Shown here in pieces: positions 32,467 to 41,467 of a DNA stretch of 51,664 nt. The stretch spans positions 1 through 51,664 of the forward strand of contig SKIB01000053.1 in assembly GCA_007116635.1 (NCBI GenBank). The letters are read 5' to 3'. The stretch is from Saccharospirillaceae bacterium. GTDB lineage: Bacteria > Pseudomonadota > Gammaproteobacteria > Pseudomonadales > Natronospirillaceae. The translations under genes and the position numbers were made by a program. Each line of letters starts with the position of its first letter. Positions within the stretch are counted from its first letter, which is position 1. The notes beneath the pieces are model-generated. The model worked only from the letters and a program-made list of their open reading frames with translations. It was not told the origin of the DNA and made no database searches.

Positions 32467-34791
32467 TCACCTCAGATCCTCTCCACTTAGCAGCAAGGTT
32501 GCTGGTATCGGCTCCTGTAGTTGGTTAAAGCTACCCAACCAAATTCGATATTCACCCTCAGGAGCCAGTGGCCAATACAGCATAGGATCTAGATCACGCT
32601 CTAGACCATCATCATCGCAATACCACTGACCATCAGGCCCTAAAACCATGAGCGTGCCATCCCAGTCCTCTCCCGTTAACACCGCCATGTATAGAGACTC
32701 AACCTCTTCAGTTAGCATTAGCAGGGCATCAGGTCCCTCAGGCTGAAAGTAACCAACACAAAGCCAGTTATCACTTGAGCTTTGTGGGTATAGAGCCTCT
32801 AAGCTCATATCCCATTGCTGAATCAAGGCCGGAGTTTGACCCAGCTGGATAAATTGCTGGCGAAAGGGAAGCTCAGCATTCAAAGGCAAAGCTTGCTCAT
32901 CAAACCAGTTAAAATCATCATTGTCCACTCCCAGTTCATCACTAGGATCCTCACTGCCTATAAACAGCTCTGCCTGGCTGGCATCAAAGGCATTAAAACT
33001 TCCAACCCAGATACGATACTCTCCGACCTCGGGCTCTGACCAACTCAGCAGCGGGTGCAAAGTGCCTAGAATACCATCGTCATTACAGTAAAGGTCACCA
33101 TTGGGTGCCTGCACAAGCAACAGAGTATCGTCATCAGAAAGCACATAAAGATGAAGCTCTTGCTCAGCTACCAGTTGGTAGTCAAGCAACACATCAGGCC
33201 CCTGAGTATTAAAATACCCAGGGCATTCCTCTACCTCAACACCATGTTGATGCAGGTTTAGCAGCAAGGGCACAACCTGCGGATTCGGAAAGTACTCATC
33301 AGCTATGGATAGCCTTGCTTGGCGATATGCTGCCGTAACATCCAATTGTTCAAAAATCGGCTCAGGCCAATCAAAGCCGTTCTGCCCCCAATCCTCATCC
33401 CAGCCAAGGTCAGAACCATAGGCTTGCATGTTTAAAGCGTCATACCAAAGCATCTCCAGTAAAAACAACAACTCATCATTTACCTCGGAATTGACGGATA
33501 ACTGCGACGCTTCAAGTAACAGCTCTACAAACCAGTTAGGCTCAAGGTCTTGCAAGTAAGGCTCAACCATCATCCAGGTTGTGAGCAGATCAAACTCACT
33601 TAACAAACCAAACTCAACCGCTGTAGCAAGCAACTGATCCAAAAGCTGCTGATCTACCTGTGCAGCCAAGCGCAAACGCCCCTGCTCCACATACTGAGCA
33701 AAATCGGCAAGCAACAATAGTTGCTCAACTTCCAACGTCAAAATAAAGGGAGTCTGATCTGCCAAATGAACCGACAGACTACTGTTAAGCTGGGCTTGCT
33801 CTACCAGATCGGCCAGCAAGGCAATTATTTGCTCATCGTTCTGTAAGTTAGTAGCCTGATTGAACTGCTGCCAAGCAGCTATATCCATCCCCTGCATGGC
33901 TAACTGCCAATGCCAACTACTCTGCTTGACAAGGTCTTCAATCAGATGCCCGTCAAGGTCTAGATCAAGATCAAAACCTGACAGGCCAATGTCCATGCTT
34001 ATGGCCAGGCCTTCATCTTCTATCTCTGTCAGGGTTGCAAAGCTGATTGGACCAAGGGCCAGTGGTGGCTGGCCGTCAGTTAAGTCCAGGGTTAGGCGCT
34101 GAACTGATAGCTGCTGATCACCTAGCCAAATGCCCTGCTCTAGCGATTGATCTAAGGTTAACAACCAATTTTCAGAACCAAAGTGTAGGCTGTCTAGCCA
34201 GTCGGTAATGCTCAGTTCAATACTTTCAATCTGCGCCTCAGCCTGAAGCTGAGTCAGGTTATGATCGAACACCAGGCTTTGTTGCCAGTTTTCTGCCTCA
34301 AGGCTGATCAAAAGGTCTTCAACACCGAGCGTCAAGGCGAATAGCTGATAATCACTATCAAAGACCAGCTGATCACTGGTAAGCCAAAGTTGATCAGTAC
34401 CCTGCATTGTCAGCCCTTCAAACGGGCTATGACCAATACTGGAAGCCCGAGCCAACACAATGCCATGCTCAGCATGCCATATAGGCCCCTGGCGAACCGC
34501 AAAAGACCAGCTATGAGTTCGTTGCCACCAAGAGCTCGGCAACCAATCAAACACCTCTTCTAATTGTTGCTCAAAGAATACAGGGTCAAGACGATATTCA
34601 AAACTCAACAAACCATTGTGCAGGTTAGCGTCGTAATTTACATTGACTTGACTAAAGGCTGGGTTTTGTTGCAGCTCAATGCTTAATAATGCTCCTTGCA
34701 AACGAATCTGCTGGGCTATATAGGATTGCGCAAAAACATAGCCTATGGCCAGCACAAGAGCCAAAGCCAGGGCCCAAACAACCTTTTTCAT
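32467..34791 (-). CDS. DUF945-like envelope protein fused to two C-terminal beta modules
   Basis: A 774-residue, strongly acidic exported protein. Residues 1-22 form a signal anchor (VVWALALALVLAIGYVFA). Residues 30-470 resemble the YdgA/DUF945 family: a long beta-rich region with repeated LxLxxx strands and FEYRLDPVFFEQQL near the start. Two related modules follow at about 515-620 and 670-772, each with C-x-GYF near its start, GPD(V/A)LL, a (N/D)G.(L/W)YC(N/D)DDG motif, and a final GEYRIW(V/L)GSFN. They resemble pre-peptidase C-terminal (PPC-like) periplasmic modules. AAGGAA precedes ATG 34791. The function is unknown; no catalytic site is seen. It is divergent from the HDOD gene with 160 bp between. 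Confidence 0.8.
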   Translation of the reverse strand: MKKVVWALALALVLAIGYVFAQSYIAQQIRLQGALLSIELQQNPAFSQVNVNYDANLHNGLLSFEYRLDPVFFEQQLEEVFDWLPSSWWQRTHSWSFAVRQGPIWHAEHGIVLARASSIGHSPFEGLTMQGTDQLWLTSDQLVFDSDYQLFALTLGVEDLLISLEAENWQQSLVFDHNLTQLQAEAQIESIELSITDWLDSLHFGSENWLLTLDQSLEQGIWLGDQQLSVQRLTLDLTDGQPPLALGPISFATLTEIEDEGLAISMDIGLSGFDLDLDLDGHLIEDLVKQSSWHWQLAMQGMDIAAWQQFNQATNLQNDEQIIALLADLVEQAQLNSSLSVHLADQTPFILTLEVEQLLLLADFAQYVEQGRLRLAAQVDQQLLDQLLATAVEFGLLSEFDLLTTWMMVEPYLQDLEPNWFVELLLEASQLSVNSEVNDELLFLLEMLWYDALNMQAYGSDLGWDEDWGQNGFDWPEPIFEQLDVTAAYRQARLSIADEYFPNPQVVPLLLNLHQHGVEVEECPGYFNTQGPDVLLDYQLVAEQELHLYVLSDDDTLLLVQAPNGDLYCNDDGILGTLHPLLSWSEPEVGEYRIWVGSFNAFDASQAELFIGSEDPSDELGVDNDDFNWFDEQALPLNAELPFRQQFIQLGQTPALIQQWDMSLEALYPQSSSDNWLCVGYFQPEGPDALLMLTEEVESLYMAVLTGEDWDGTLMVLGPDGQWYCDDDGLERDLDPMLYWPLAPEGEYRIWLGSFNQLQEPIPATLLLSGEDLR

Positions 34792-34951
34792 TTTAAATTT
34801 CCTTAGACTATTAAAGTGCTTTAATGTATCAGCATTATCAGCAAGGCAAAAGTGTCAGTTAACCGCAATTAACTCAGCCATCTGTGCTCAACTCTTGACG
34901 CCAGCCTAGCCTAAAGCTAGCTTTACTATTCAAAGGTAAGAGTTTTCACAA

Positions 34952-36655
34952 ATGGATACATTTAGCCCCGAACTGCATCACTGGCTATCTCGCTTAAGTC
35001 AAAAGCCAATGCCCATATGGCTTAGCCAGACACAAATTGAATCGGCGGCTACTCAGGGCAATGCTCGCTTGGCACAACTGATTGACCATGATCCTCTGCT
35101 GGCCACGCGTATCTTCCATCACTGCCGTAACGCCAAAGATGGTGCAACCCTTAAAAGCATTAATCAGGCTGTGGAATCCTTTGGCGCGGGTCAGATTCGC
35201 ACCCTAAGCCAAGATCTACCTAGACTGAGCCCAGGTAAAACAACCGACCAACACCTACTGCAAAGCATCGGCGATGCCTTACTGGCAACCAGCCTATTAC
35301 GCGCCTGGTTTGAACTCAAGGGCATTCCTTGGAGCGACGAAGACTACTGGCTTTCAGTCATGGATGCCAGTGCCATCTGGGCCATGTGGTGGCTAGAACC
35401 TCAAATTATGGAAGGATTTGAATATCAGCTGGAAACCAAGGGAAAAGTACTACACAAGAGCATTTCCGAGCACCTAAATTGTCGCTACTTGGAGTCCATC
35501 ACTGGGCTAATGTCGCTTTGGCAACTACCAATAGCCCTTAATCTTGGTCAAGCTAAGGCCGCTGAGGGCCAATTACTCTACAAGCGCCAAGCGCTTAAGT
35601 TTTTTTTACGCTTTGCTCATGAACTTGCTCAGGCCAGCCGATATGACTGGCAAAGCATCAGCTTCCAGCAGCTTTGTCGCCGCGGCAGCATAGCTCTTGG
35701 TATACAAGACTTTGAGCAGCAGTTGATTAACTGGATGAGCGCAGCGAGCAAGCAACACCCTTTGATGCCTTGGGTCGGCACTGCGTTGAGCCAACACCAA
35801 CATGGACATCAACCCAATTGGCTCAGTACCGAGCGTTATCGTATGGCTCAGCAGCATAGCAATAACCATGAAGTCCAGAGCGCCAAGTCGCAGGTACTGG
35901 ATGACTGGCCAGCCCACAATGACAGCCGTACTAACCACCCATCTGTTTCGGTGGACAAGAGTTTTCAAGCCAAAGACATCGCGCCAGATCAGCCTGGCGA
36001 CATCACCGCCACAAACAAGTCAGAGGCTGCAAAGCCCAGAGCGCAAATTTCTAAAGCCATTAACAGCCAAGAAAACAATTTAGATATTTCAGGCACACCC
36101 CTGCATCAACGCATTCCTCCACAGGCCAAGCCAGAATCCAGAGCTTCCAAGTTCCAAGCCAAGCCTCTTTTTTATGATGTCAAACAGGCCATGCTCAGGC
36201 TTCATCCTCCCTTCTCAACCCAGCTAGACCTTGAGTACAGCCTGATACAGGCCGCACAAACGGGCTTAGAACTAGACAGTTTTATTCTCTGGCGTAAAGC
36301 CAATACTGACCCTTGGTTTGAATTGGTCAGCTGGAGAGGCAATGTTGAACTGGCCAGCCGCCTACCCTTAAAGGGCTCCACCATCTTGCAACAGTTTGCG
36401 GCCCAGCCTGTCAGCCTTTGGATCAATGATCAAAATCGAGACAAAACACAGGCACAACTACCCCTCAGCTTGAAGGAACTAACAACCAACCAACATCATT
36501 TTTTCCGTGGCGTACAAAGCTCAATGGGAGCCTTTTTGCTGCATGGTATTAGCAAAACCCTTGGGACAGATGATCAGCGCCAGCAGTATCAGCTGTTCCG
36601 TGAGCTTGCCAGCGCTTTTGGCAAGGCCTGTGAACAAATACAAAAATTTGGCTGA
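34952..36655 (+). CDS. HDOD-domain protein with C-terminal GAF-like region
   Basis: A 567-residue cytoplasmic protein. Residues 15-250 fit the HDOD fold (QLIDHDPLLATRIFHHCRNA, SINQAVESFGAGQIRTL), a catalytically inactive HD relative used in bacterial signalling and motility control. Residues 290-390 are polar and probably disordered. Residues about 400-565 (YSLIQAAQTGLELDSFILWR and onward) look like a GAF-type sensor domain. AAGGTAAGAG lies upstream of ATG 34952. The gene precedes psd, and a weak hairpin with T8 (36679-36709) follows. A specific partner cannot be deduced. Confidence 0.82.
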   Translation: MDTFSPELHHWLSRLSQKPMPIWLSQTQIESAATQGNARLAQLIDHDPLLATRIFHHCRNAKDGATLKSINQAVESFGAGQIRTLSQDLPRLSPGKTTDQHLLQSIGDALLATSLLRAWFELKGIPWSDEDYWLSVMDASAIWAMWWLEPQIMEGFEYQLETKGKVLHKSISEHLNCRYLESITGLMSLWQLPIALNLGQAKAAEGQLLYKRQALKFFLRFAHELAQASRYDWQSISFQQLCRRGSIALGIQDFEQQLINWMSAASKQHPLMPWVGTALSQHQHGHQPNWLSTERYRMAQQHSNNHEVQSAKSQVLDDWPAHNDSRTNHPSVSVDKSFQAKDIAPDQPGDITATNKSEAAKPRAQISKAINSQENNLDISGTPLHQRIPPQAKPESRASKFQAKPLFYDVKQAMLRLHPPFSTQLDLEYSLIQAAQTGLELDSFILWRKANTDPWFELVSWRGNVELASRLPLKGSTILQQFAAQPVSLWINDQNRDKTQAQLPLSLKELTTNQHHFFRGVQSSMGAFLLHGISKTLGTDDQRQQYQLFRELASAFGKACEQIQKFG

Positions 36656-36745
36656 GAAAAAGACTGACTAAGCAGTCATGCTGCATGCCTTGTTAAGCAG
36701 TTTTTTTTCCCCTAATCTAAGCGAACATTTTAGTTGAGCCACCTC

Positions 36746-37582
36746 ATGAGCCCTTTTGTTGCACTGCAGTACGTCATTCCTCAGCGCTTGCTTACCCAAC
36801 TCATGGGCAAGCTAGCTGAAAGCCGAACGCCTTGGCTAAAAAAACTGTTCATCCATTGGTTTGCTAAACGCTACCAGATTGATCTCTCACAAGCGGCAGT
36901 GCAAGAGCTAGACGACTTTGCATGTTTTAATGATTTCTTTACCCGTGAACTTAAAGCTGGTGCGCGCCCAATAGCATCAGCAATTGATGCCATCTGTTGC
37001 CCTGCTGATGGAGCCATTAGCCAATTAGGCGACATTTGGCATGATCGAATTTTCCAAGCCAAAGGCCAGGATTACTGCCTTGAGCAACTTCTTGGCAGCC
37101 AAGATTGGGCACAAAAATTTATTGGTGGTCAATTTATCACGGTTTATCTGTCCCCAAGAGACTATCACAGAGTACATATGCCATTGTCTGGCGACCTAAT
37201 TCAAACTCGCTATATCCCTGGCAAGCTGTTCAGTGTCAATCAGGCTACCGCTGAACAAGTACCAGCCCTCTTTGCACGCAATGAGCGCCTAGTTTGCTTG
37301 TTTCAGTCTGAGCTAGGCCCATTTGCCGTGATCCTGGTGGGTGCTATGGTGGTGGCTGGAATAGAATCCGTATGGGCAGGCCGAGAGCAAGCAACGCAAA
37401 ATGTGCGCGACACTAGCTTCAACGATGTTCACCTTAAACGCGGCGAAGAGCTAGGGCGCTTCTTGCTAGGTTCAACGGCCATAGTTGTCCTACCCAAGGG
37501 CATGAGTCAGCTAGATCCCAATCTGCAAGCCAATGACAATGTACGCATGGGGCAGGAGCTAGGTAAGATCAAGCCTGTTTAA
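36746..37582 (+). CDS. psd: Phosphatidylserine decarboxylase proenzyme
   Basis: A 278-residue inner-membrane enzyme converting phosphatidylserine to phosphatidylethanolamine. It is self-cleaving: the LGST motif at FLLGSTAIV (Ser243) generates the pyruvoyl cofactor, and the conserved SPRDYHRVHMP supplies the catalytic His. ATG 36746 is used; a four-codon longer reading from TTG is less likely. A terminator at 37609-37636 follows. In Pseudomonas psd is adjacent to fimW; here about 3.9 kb of ProQ and EF-P genes separates them. Confidence 0.96.
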   Translation: MSPFVALQYVIPQRLLTQLMGKLAESRTPWLKKLFIHWFAKRYQIDLSQAAVQELDDFACFNDFFTRELKAGARPIASAIDAICCPADGAISQLGDIWHDRIFQAKGQDYCLEQLLGSQDWAQKFIGGQFITVYLSPRDYHRVHMPLSGDLIQTRYIPGKLFSVNQATAEQVPALFARNERLVCLFQSELGPFAVILVGAMVVAGIESVWAGREQATQNVRDTSFNDVHLKRGEELGRFLLGSTAIVVLPKGMSQLDPNLQANDNVRMGQELGKIKPV

Positions 37583-37608
37583 CCCTCTTTTTTACTTATT
37601 TTTGCAAT

Positions 37609-37636
37609 GCCAGCTTGGAATTATGCTGGCTTTTTT
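37609..37636 (+). terminator. Terminator after psd
   Basis: GCCAGC (37609-37614) pairs with GCTGGC (37625-37630) and is followed directly by six T residues, 27 bp after the psd stop. Confidence 0.8.
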
Positions 37637-37811
37637 GTCGACAGAACCAATGGATCTCATAACTTTTTGACCCAAATATCATTAAAACCGGCCAACAAAC
37701 TGAATTGTATTTACAGATGCTTACACTCTACTGTGGAAGCTTTTGAGCCTAACTCGCGATCTGTAAAAAAGGACTAAAATCAGAACTACAGACACAACAA
37801 ACGGAGCTGTT

Positions 37812-38048
37812 ATGTACTCCAACAAAGTTTTACTCATTCTAAATAAAATTGCTCTGGAATTGCGACGCCATGACCATCTTCGCTTTTCACTGCATGAGCC
37901 GGAGCAGGTAACGCAAATGCTGGAACAGGCGCACAACAGTACTAACCCAAGAGTTCGCTGGCTAATTTACCTTCTGGGATTACAATCTGACTTATCAAAT
38001 CAAAGTTATTTCACCCAGATTCAGGTTACAGAGCGCAAAGCCTCTTGA
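37812..38048 (+). CDS. Small protein of unknown function
   Basis: A 78-residue basic protein beginning MYSNKVLLILNKIALELRRH and containing WLIYLLGLQSDL. I do not recognise the family. The ATG has GGAG at five bases, which supports real translation. The predicted structure is largely helical without a signal peptide. It lies between the psd terminator and the ProQ gene in the same direction, 61 bp before the latter, so it may be co-transcribed with it. Confidence 0.55.
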   Translation: MYSNKVLLILNKIALELRRHDHLRFSLHEPEQVTQMLEQAHNSTNPRVRWLIYLLGLQSDLSNQSYFTQIQVTERKAS

Positions 38049-38109
38049 GCCAAGAGCCAAGGCTAGGTATTCTAGCAGACTAATTTTTTCCATTCGGCAA
38101 TGTAGGGTT

Positions 38110-38736
38110 ATGACTGAGGACATCAAAGAGGTTGCAGCAGCGGCGGAGCAACAAAATTCAGACAAAGCGCCAAACCTAGACAAGGCTAAGCGTGACAAAA
38201 ATCGCCAAGCTAATCTTGCCTCAATGCAATTATTGCTCGATGCCTATCCAGAAGTTTTCAATCTGGAAAACCCTCGACCTTTAAAGATTGGCATCCATGA
38301 TGCATTGGCAGCTGATGGTAAATTGTCCAAGACTAAAATTCGTCGAGCTCTGGCCACCTATGTTCGCCAATCAGCATATTTACACTGTTTACGAGCCGAT
38401 GCTGATCGCATCAATCTCGAAGGCCAGGCCGATGGCAAGGTCAGCGCTGAAGAATCTGAACACGCAAGACTGCAGTTAAATGAACGCCGACAAAAACGAC
38501 AAGCCCGCCTAGCCAACCAGGAATCAGAAACAGGTCGGCCCGCTCGTCGCCCGAAGAGCCGTCGCCCACGCCCAGACAACAATAAGGCTGATCGCCCAAA
38601 ACATGAACATGCCAAGAAAATCTCTAGGCCTAAAACCAGCTCGCAATTAGGCGCTCAAAACGAAACGCCCTCTGAAGATAGAATGAAGGAAAAGCTTGAT
38701 CGCTTGCTGGCAACCCTGGGTGGGCCTAAAAATTAA
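38110..38736 (+). CDS. proQ: ProQ/FinO-domain RNA-binding protein
   Basis: A 208-residue RNA chaperone. The ProQ/FinO domain covers about residues 35-120 (LLLDAYPEVFNLENPRPLKIGIHDAL, then KIRRALATYVRQSAYLHCL). The rest is a lysine/arginine-rich, probably disordered tail (RPARRPKSRRPRP). The E. coli ProQ C-terminal Tudor-like domain is absent, so the protein is nearer to short FinO-type members; proQ is used loosely. A TAGGG near the ATG is a weak ribosome binding site. A bidirectional terminator follows at 38748-38777. Confidence 0.88.
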   Translation: MTEDIKEVAAAAEQQNSDKAPNLDKAKRDKNRQANLASMQLLLDAYPEVFNLENPRPLKIGIHDALAADGKLSKTKIRRALATYVRQSAYLHCLRADADRINLEGQADGKVSAEESEHARLQLNERRQKRQARLANQESETGRPARRPKSRRPRPDNNKADRPKHEHAKKISRPKTSSQLGAQNETPSEDRMKEKLDRLLATLGGPKN

Positions 38737-38747
38737 CACCGCAACAC

Positions 38748-38777
38748 AAAAAAGGCAGCCTCAAGGCTGCCTTTTTT
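38748..38777. terminator. Bidirectional terminator between proQ and epmA
   Basis: AAAAAAGGCAGCC (38748-38760) and GGCTGCCTTTTTT (38765-38777) form a 13-bp perfect stem with a TCAA loop, giving a T-run on both strands between convergent genes. Confidence 0.95.
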
Positions 38778-38798
38778 ATCAACTTATGCAACCCAGAA

Positions 38799-39746
38799 CT
38801 AGCTTTCAGGTAATCGAAAGCTAACCACCTGGTCTAGACTTTTGACTTGGCTAATGGCCATTTGTAGCCTATCAACACCCAAAGCCACGCCTGCGCATGC
38901 AGGCAAGCCAGATTCCAGCGCGGCCATAAACAGTGGATCAGGAGTTATGCCCTGCTTTGCTTCCTGCTGCATACGAAGCCTTTGCTCCTGAACATCCGTT
39001 AACTCATGATACCCATTTGCAAGCTCCATACCCCGCCAATAAAGCTCAAAGCGTTCAGCCACCCTAATGCTTTTCTTGTTAGGATTTTGTTCTCTCTCTT
39101 GCCAGCTGGTCAGCTCTGTGACCTTAGCCAAGGCTGCTTGACACTCAGGATAATGAACAATCAAGCTTAATTGCTCAGCAGGCAGCGAGGGCTCGATACG
39201 ATGACTCATTAGGTAATCTAAGCAACCCGAGCGATCTAAACCTGCGGGCGCTCTTTCTGACAGGGCCAAATCCTGCAACTCTTGATCTGTAGCCAGGTGC
39301 GGACAAAGACCAAAGTAGTCAGCGAATAACTGACCATAATCATAATGTTGCACTGATACAGGGTGTTGCGCACAGAACTCAATCAGATCGACCACCTCCA
39401 TGGCCAGTTGCATGTGGTCAAAGCCCAAACGGTACCACTCCAGCATACTGAACTCAGGGTTATGCTTATGGCCAAACTCCTGATCGCGAAACACCTGACC
39501 CAAACTGTAGCAGTCACCGATACCGGCGGCCAACAAACGCTTCATTTGCAATTCTGGTGAGCTATGCAAATAACCATAGCCCTGGACTGCAATGTTTTGC
39601 ACCTGCTGGTCAGTCACCTGATGGGCAACTAGCAGCATTGGCTGAACCTCAAGCACCTGCCTATCTGACATAAACTGTCTTATACGACTGTTTAACAGCG
39701 CCCGAAACCTAAGTTGGTCAAGCCCAGCACTGGGTTGCCATCTCAT
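38799..39746 (-). CDS. epmA: EF-P lysine lysyltransferase EpmA
   Basis: A 315-residue truncated class II lysyl-tRNA synthetase paralogue that attaches (R)-beta-lysine to Lys34 of EF-P. It has no anticodon-binding domain. Conserved segments are FRALLNSRIRQFM, YLHSSPELQMKRLLAAGIGD, HNPEFSMLEWYR and CAGVALGVDRL. The start is ATG 39746, one base after the efp stop; the longer reading that overlaps efp is rejected because MRWQPSAGLDQLRFRA is the usual EpmA beginning. efp-epmA are co-directional, with epmB divergent. Confidence 0.95.
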   Translation of the reverse strand: MRWQPSAGLDQLRFRALLNSRIRQFMSDRQVLEVQPMLLVAHQVTDQQVQNIAVQGYGYLHSSPELQMKRLLAAGIGDCYSLGQVFRDQEFGHKHNPEFSMLEWYRLGFDHMQLAMEVVDLIEFCAQHPVSVQHYDYGQLFADYFGLCPHLATDQELQDLALSERAPAGLDRSGCLDYLMSHRIEPSLPAEQLSLIVHYPECQAALAKVTELTSWQEREQNPNKKSIRVAERFELYWRGMELANGYHELTDVQEQRLRMQQEAKQGITPDPLFMAALESGLPACAGVALGVDRLQMAISQVKSLDQVVSFRLPES

Positions 39747-39747
39747 T

Positions 39748-40320
39748 TTAGGACTTGGCGCGACTGACATAGTCACCAGTACGGGTATCAATGCGAATAA
39801 CTTCGCCCTGATCAATAAAGAGTGGGACGCGTACGGTGGCACCTGTAGTTAAGCGAGCGGGCTTGCTGCCACCCTGAGCAGTATCACCCTTAACACCTGG
39901 GTCCGTTTCGACAATTTCCAACTCAATGAAATTAGGCGGCGTCACACTGATAATGGCGCCATTGAACAGAGTAATCACATATACTTCTTGCTCCTTCAAC
40001 CAATCTTTGGCTTCGGCAATGGATTTATCATCGGCAGCATACTGCTCATATGAGCCATCCACCTTCATAAAATGCCAAAACTCTCCATCGGTGTAGGAGT
40101 ACTCCATGTCCAACTCCATGACATCAGCACCTTCCAAAGTCTCTCCTGATTTGAAAGTTCGCTCCCAGACACGGCCAGTTTTCAGGTTCTTCAACTTTAC
40201 GCGATTGAAGGCTTGGCCCTTGCCTGGTTTGACAAATTCGTTTTCTACAATGGAGCAAGGCTCGCCGTCGAGTAGCACCTTAAGACCTGAGCGAAATTCA
40301 CTGGTAGAATAGTTAGCCAT
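39748..40320 (-). CDS. efp: Elongation factor P
   Basis: A 190-residue translation factor that relieves stalling at polyproline. The modified loop lysine is Lys34 in VKPGKGQAF, exactly where EpmA adds beta-lysine. AGGAAG stands nine bases upstream of ATG 40320. It is followed immediately by epmA. The gap to divergent epmB is only about 35 bp, so efp transcription signals must lie in or beyond the epmB 5' end. The proline/aspartate-rich lipoprotein encoded at 3083-6280 would be a plausible EF-P client. Confidence 0.98.
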   Translation of the reverse strand: MANYSTSEFRSGLKVLLDGEPCSIVENEFVKPGKGQAFNRVKLKNLKTGRVWERTFKSGETLEGADVMELDMEYSYTDGEFWHFMKVDGSYEQYAADDKSIAEAKDWLKEQEVYVITLFNGAIISVTPPNFIELEIVETDPGVKGDTAQGGSKPARLTTGATVRVPLFIDQGEVIRIDTRTGDYVSRAKS

Positions 40321-40355
40321 CTTTAATTACTTCCTAATGGTTGAAAATTCACGAC

Positions 40356-41366
40356 ATGATACTCGCTTCTGATGCTGTTGTTGATACCCCAAGACCCAAC
40401 TGGCAGCAACAATTAAAAGAAATGGTACGCACCCCTGAAGAATTATTGCAATTAACGCAACTTGACGAACGGTGGTTGGCAGCGGCACAGGCTGCACATC
40501 AATTATTTCCTGTTCGTACAACTCGCAGTTTTGTCGCAAAAATGACCAAGGGGAATCCCCATGACCCTCTACTCCTCCAGGTGCTTCCATTGGCTGCCGA
40601 ATGTCTAGACGTCCCAGGCTATGTAGCAGACCCTTTAGACGAAAATCAGTTCAACCAATTACCCGGAGTGCTTAGCAAATATCATGGACGCTCATTGCTA
40701 GTGACCACCAGTGCCTGCGCCATTCATTGCCGATATTGCTTCCGCCGCCACTTCCCTTACCAAGAACAACAACAAAGCAGGGTACAGTGGCAACAGCAGC
40801 TTATTAAGCTATTGCAAAACCCAGACATCGAAGAAATTATTCTCTCCGGTGGGGACCCCTTGATGCTGGACACAAGCATGCTGCGTTTTTTCAGTGATCA
40901 GTTGCGCCTGTACCCACAGATTAAACGCCTGCGATTCCATACGAGACTTACTGTATTACTGCCTGAACGCATTGATGACGCCTTCTGCGCCTGGCTGCAG
41001 GAGCTTCCTTGGCAATTGGTGATGGTCATTCATAGCAACCATGCACAGGAACTATGCACACAAACGGCTGTGGCACATCAGCGACTAAGACAGGCAGGAG
41101 TGACCCTGTTGAATCAGGCTGTGCTGCTTGCTGGGATCAATGATCGCCTTTCAGACCAGTTAGGGCTCTGCCAAGCACTGATGTCGCAGGGTGTTTTGCC
41201 CTATTATCTACATCTCCTAGATCCAGTGGCAGGTGCAGCCCACTTTGATGTGCCAGAAGCTCAAGGGCAGAGACTCATTGAGCAGTTACGCAACCAGCTG
41301 CCTGGCTATATGGTACCCAAGCTTGTTCGAGAAGAGCCGGGAAAGTTGGCTAAACAGCCGCGCTAA
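40356..41366 (+). CDS. epmB: EF-P lysine 2,3-aminomutase EpmB (radical SAM)
   Basis: A 336-residue radical-SAM enzyme converting (S)-alpha-lysine to (R)-beta-lysine for EF-P. The CxxxCxxC cluster motif is CAIHCRYCFRR. SGGDPLMLDTSML and HTRLTVLLPERI are typical of aminomutases. The start is uncertain: ATG 40356 fits the family, but neither it nor the TTG at 40341 has a Shine-Dalgarno sequence. It is divergent from efp. Confidence 0.95.
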   Translation: MILASDAVVDTPRPNWQQQLKEMVRTPEELLQLTQLDERWLAAAQAAHQLFPVRTTRSFVAKMTKGNPHDPLLLQVLPLAAECLDVPGYVADPLDENQFNQLPGVLSKYHGRSLLVTTSACAIHCRYCFRRHFPYQEQQQSRVQWQQQLIKLLQNPDIEEIILSGGDPLMLDTSMLRFFSDQLRLYPQIKRLRFHTRLTVLLPERIDDAFCAWLQELPWQLVMVIHSNHAQELCTQTAVAHQRLRQAGVTLLNQAVLLAGINDRLSDQLGLCQALMSQGVLPYYLHLLDPVAGAAHFDVPEAQGQRLIEQLRNQLPGYMVPKLVREEPGKLAKQPR

Positions 41367-41467
41367 TCTTGAGATTGACGGTATTTGTGTTATTTTGCGT
41401 AAAGTTTAGATCAAACTCTTGTTAAGCTGCTATCTTTTAGGATGTTAACTGTAAATTTAGGTATCAC

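Noticed and set aside
36679-36709. Hairpin plus T8 after the HDOD gene
   Set aside because: The stem is only about four base pairs with a long loop; the T-run is real, but I could not support a terminator with confidence.
38062-38089. Weak hairpin (GCTAG/CTAGC) and T-run between the 78-residue gene and proQ
   Set aside because: A five-base stem and eight bases before the T-run are too poor to call a terminator.
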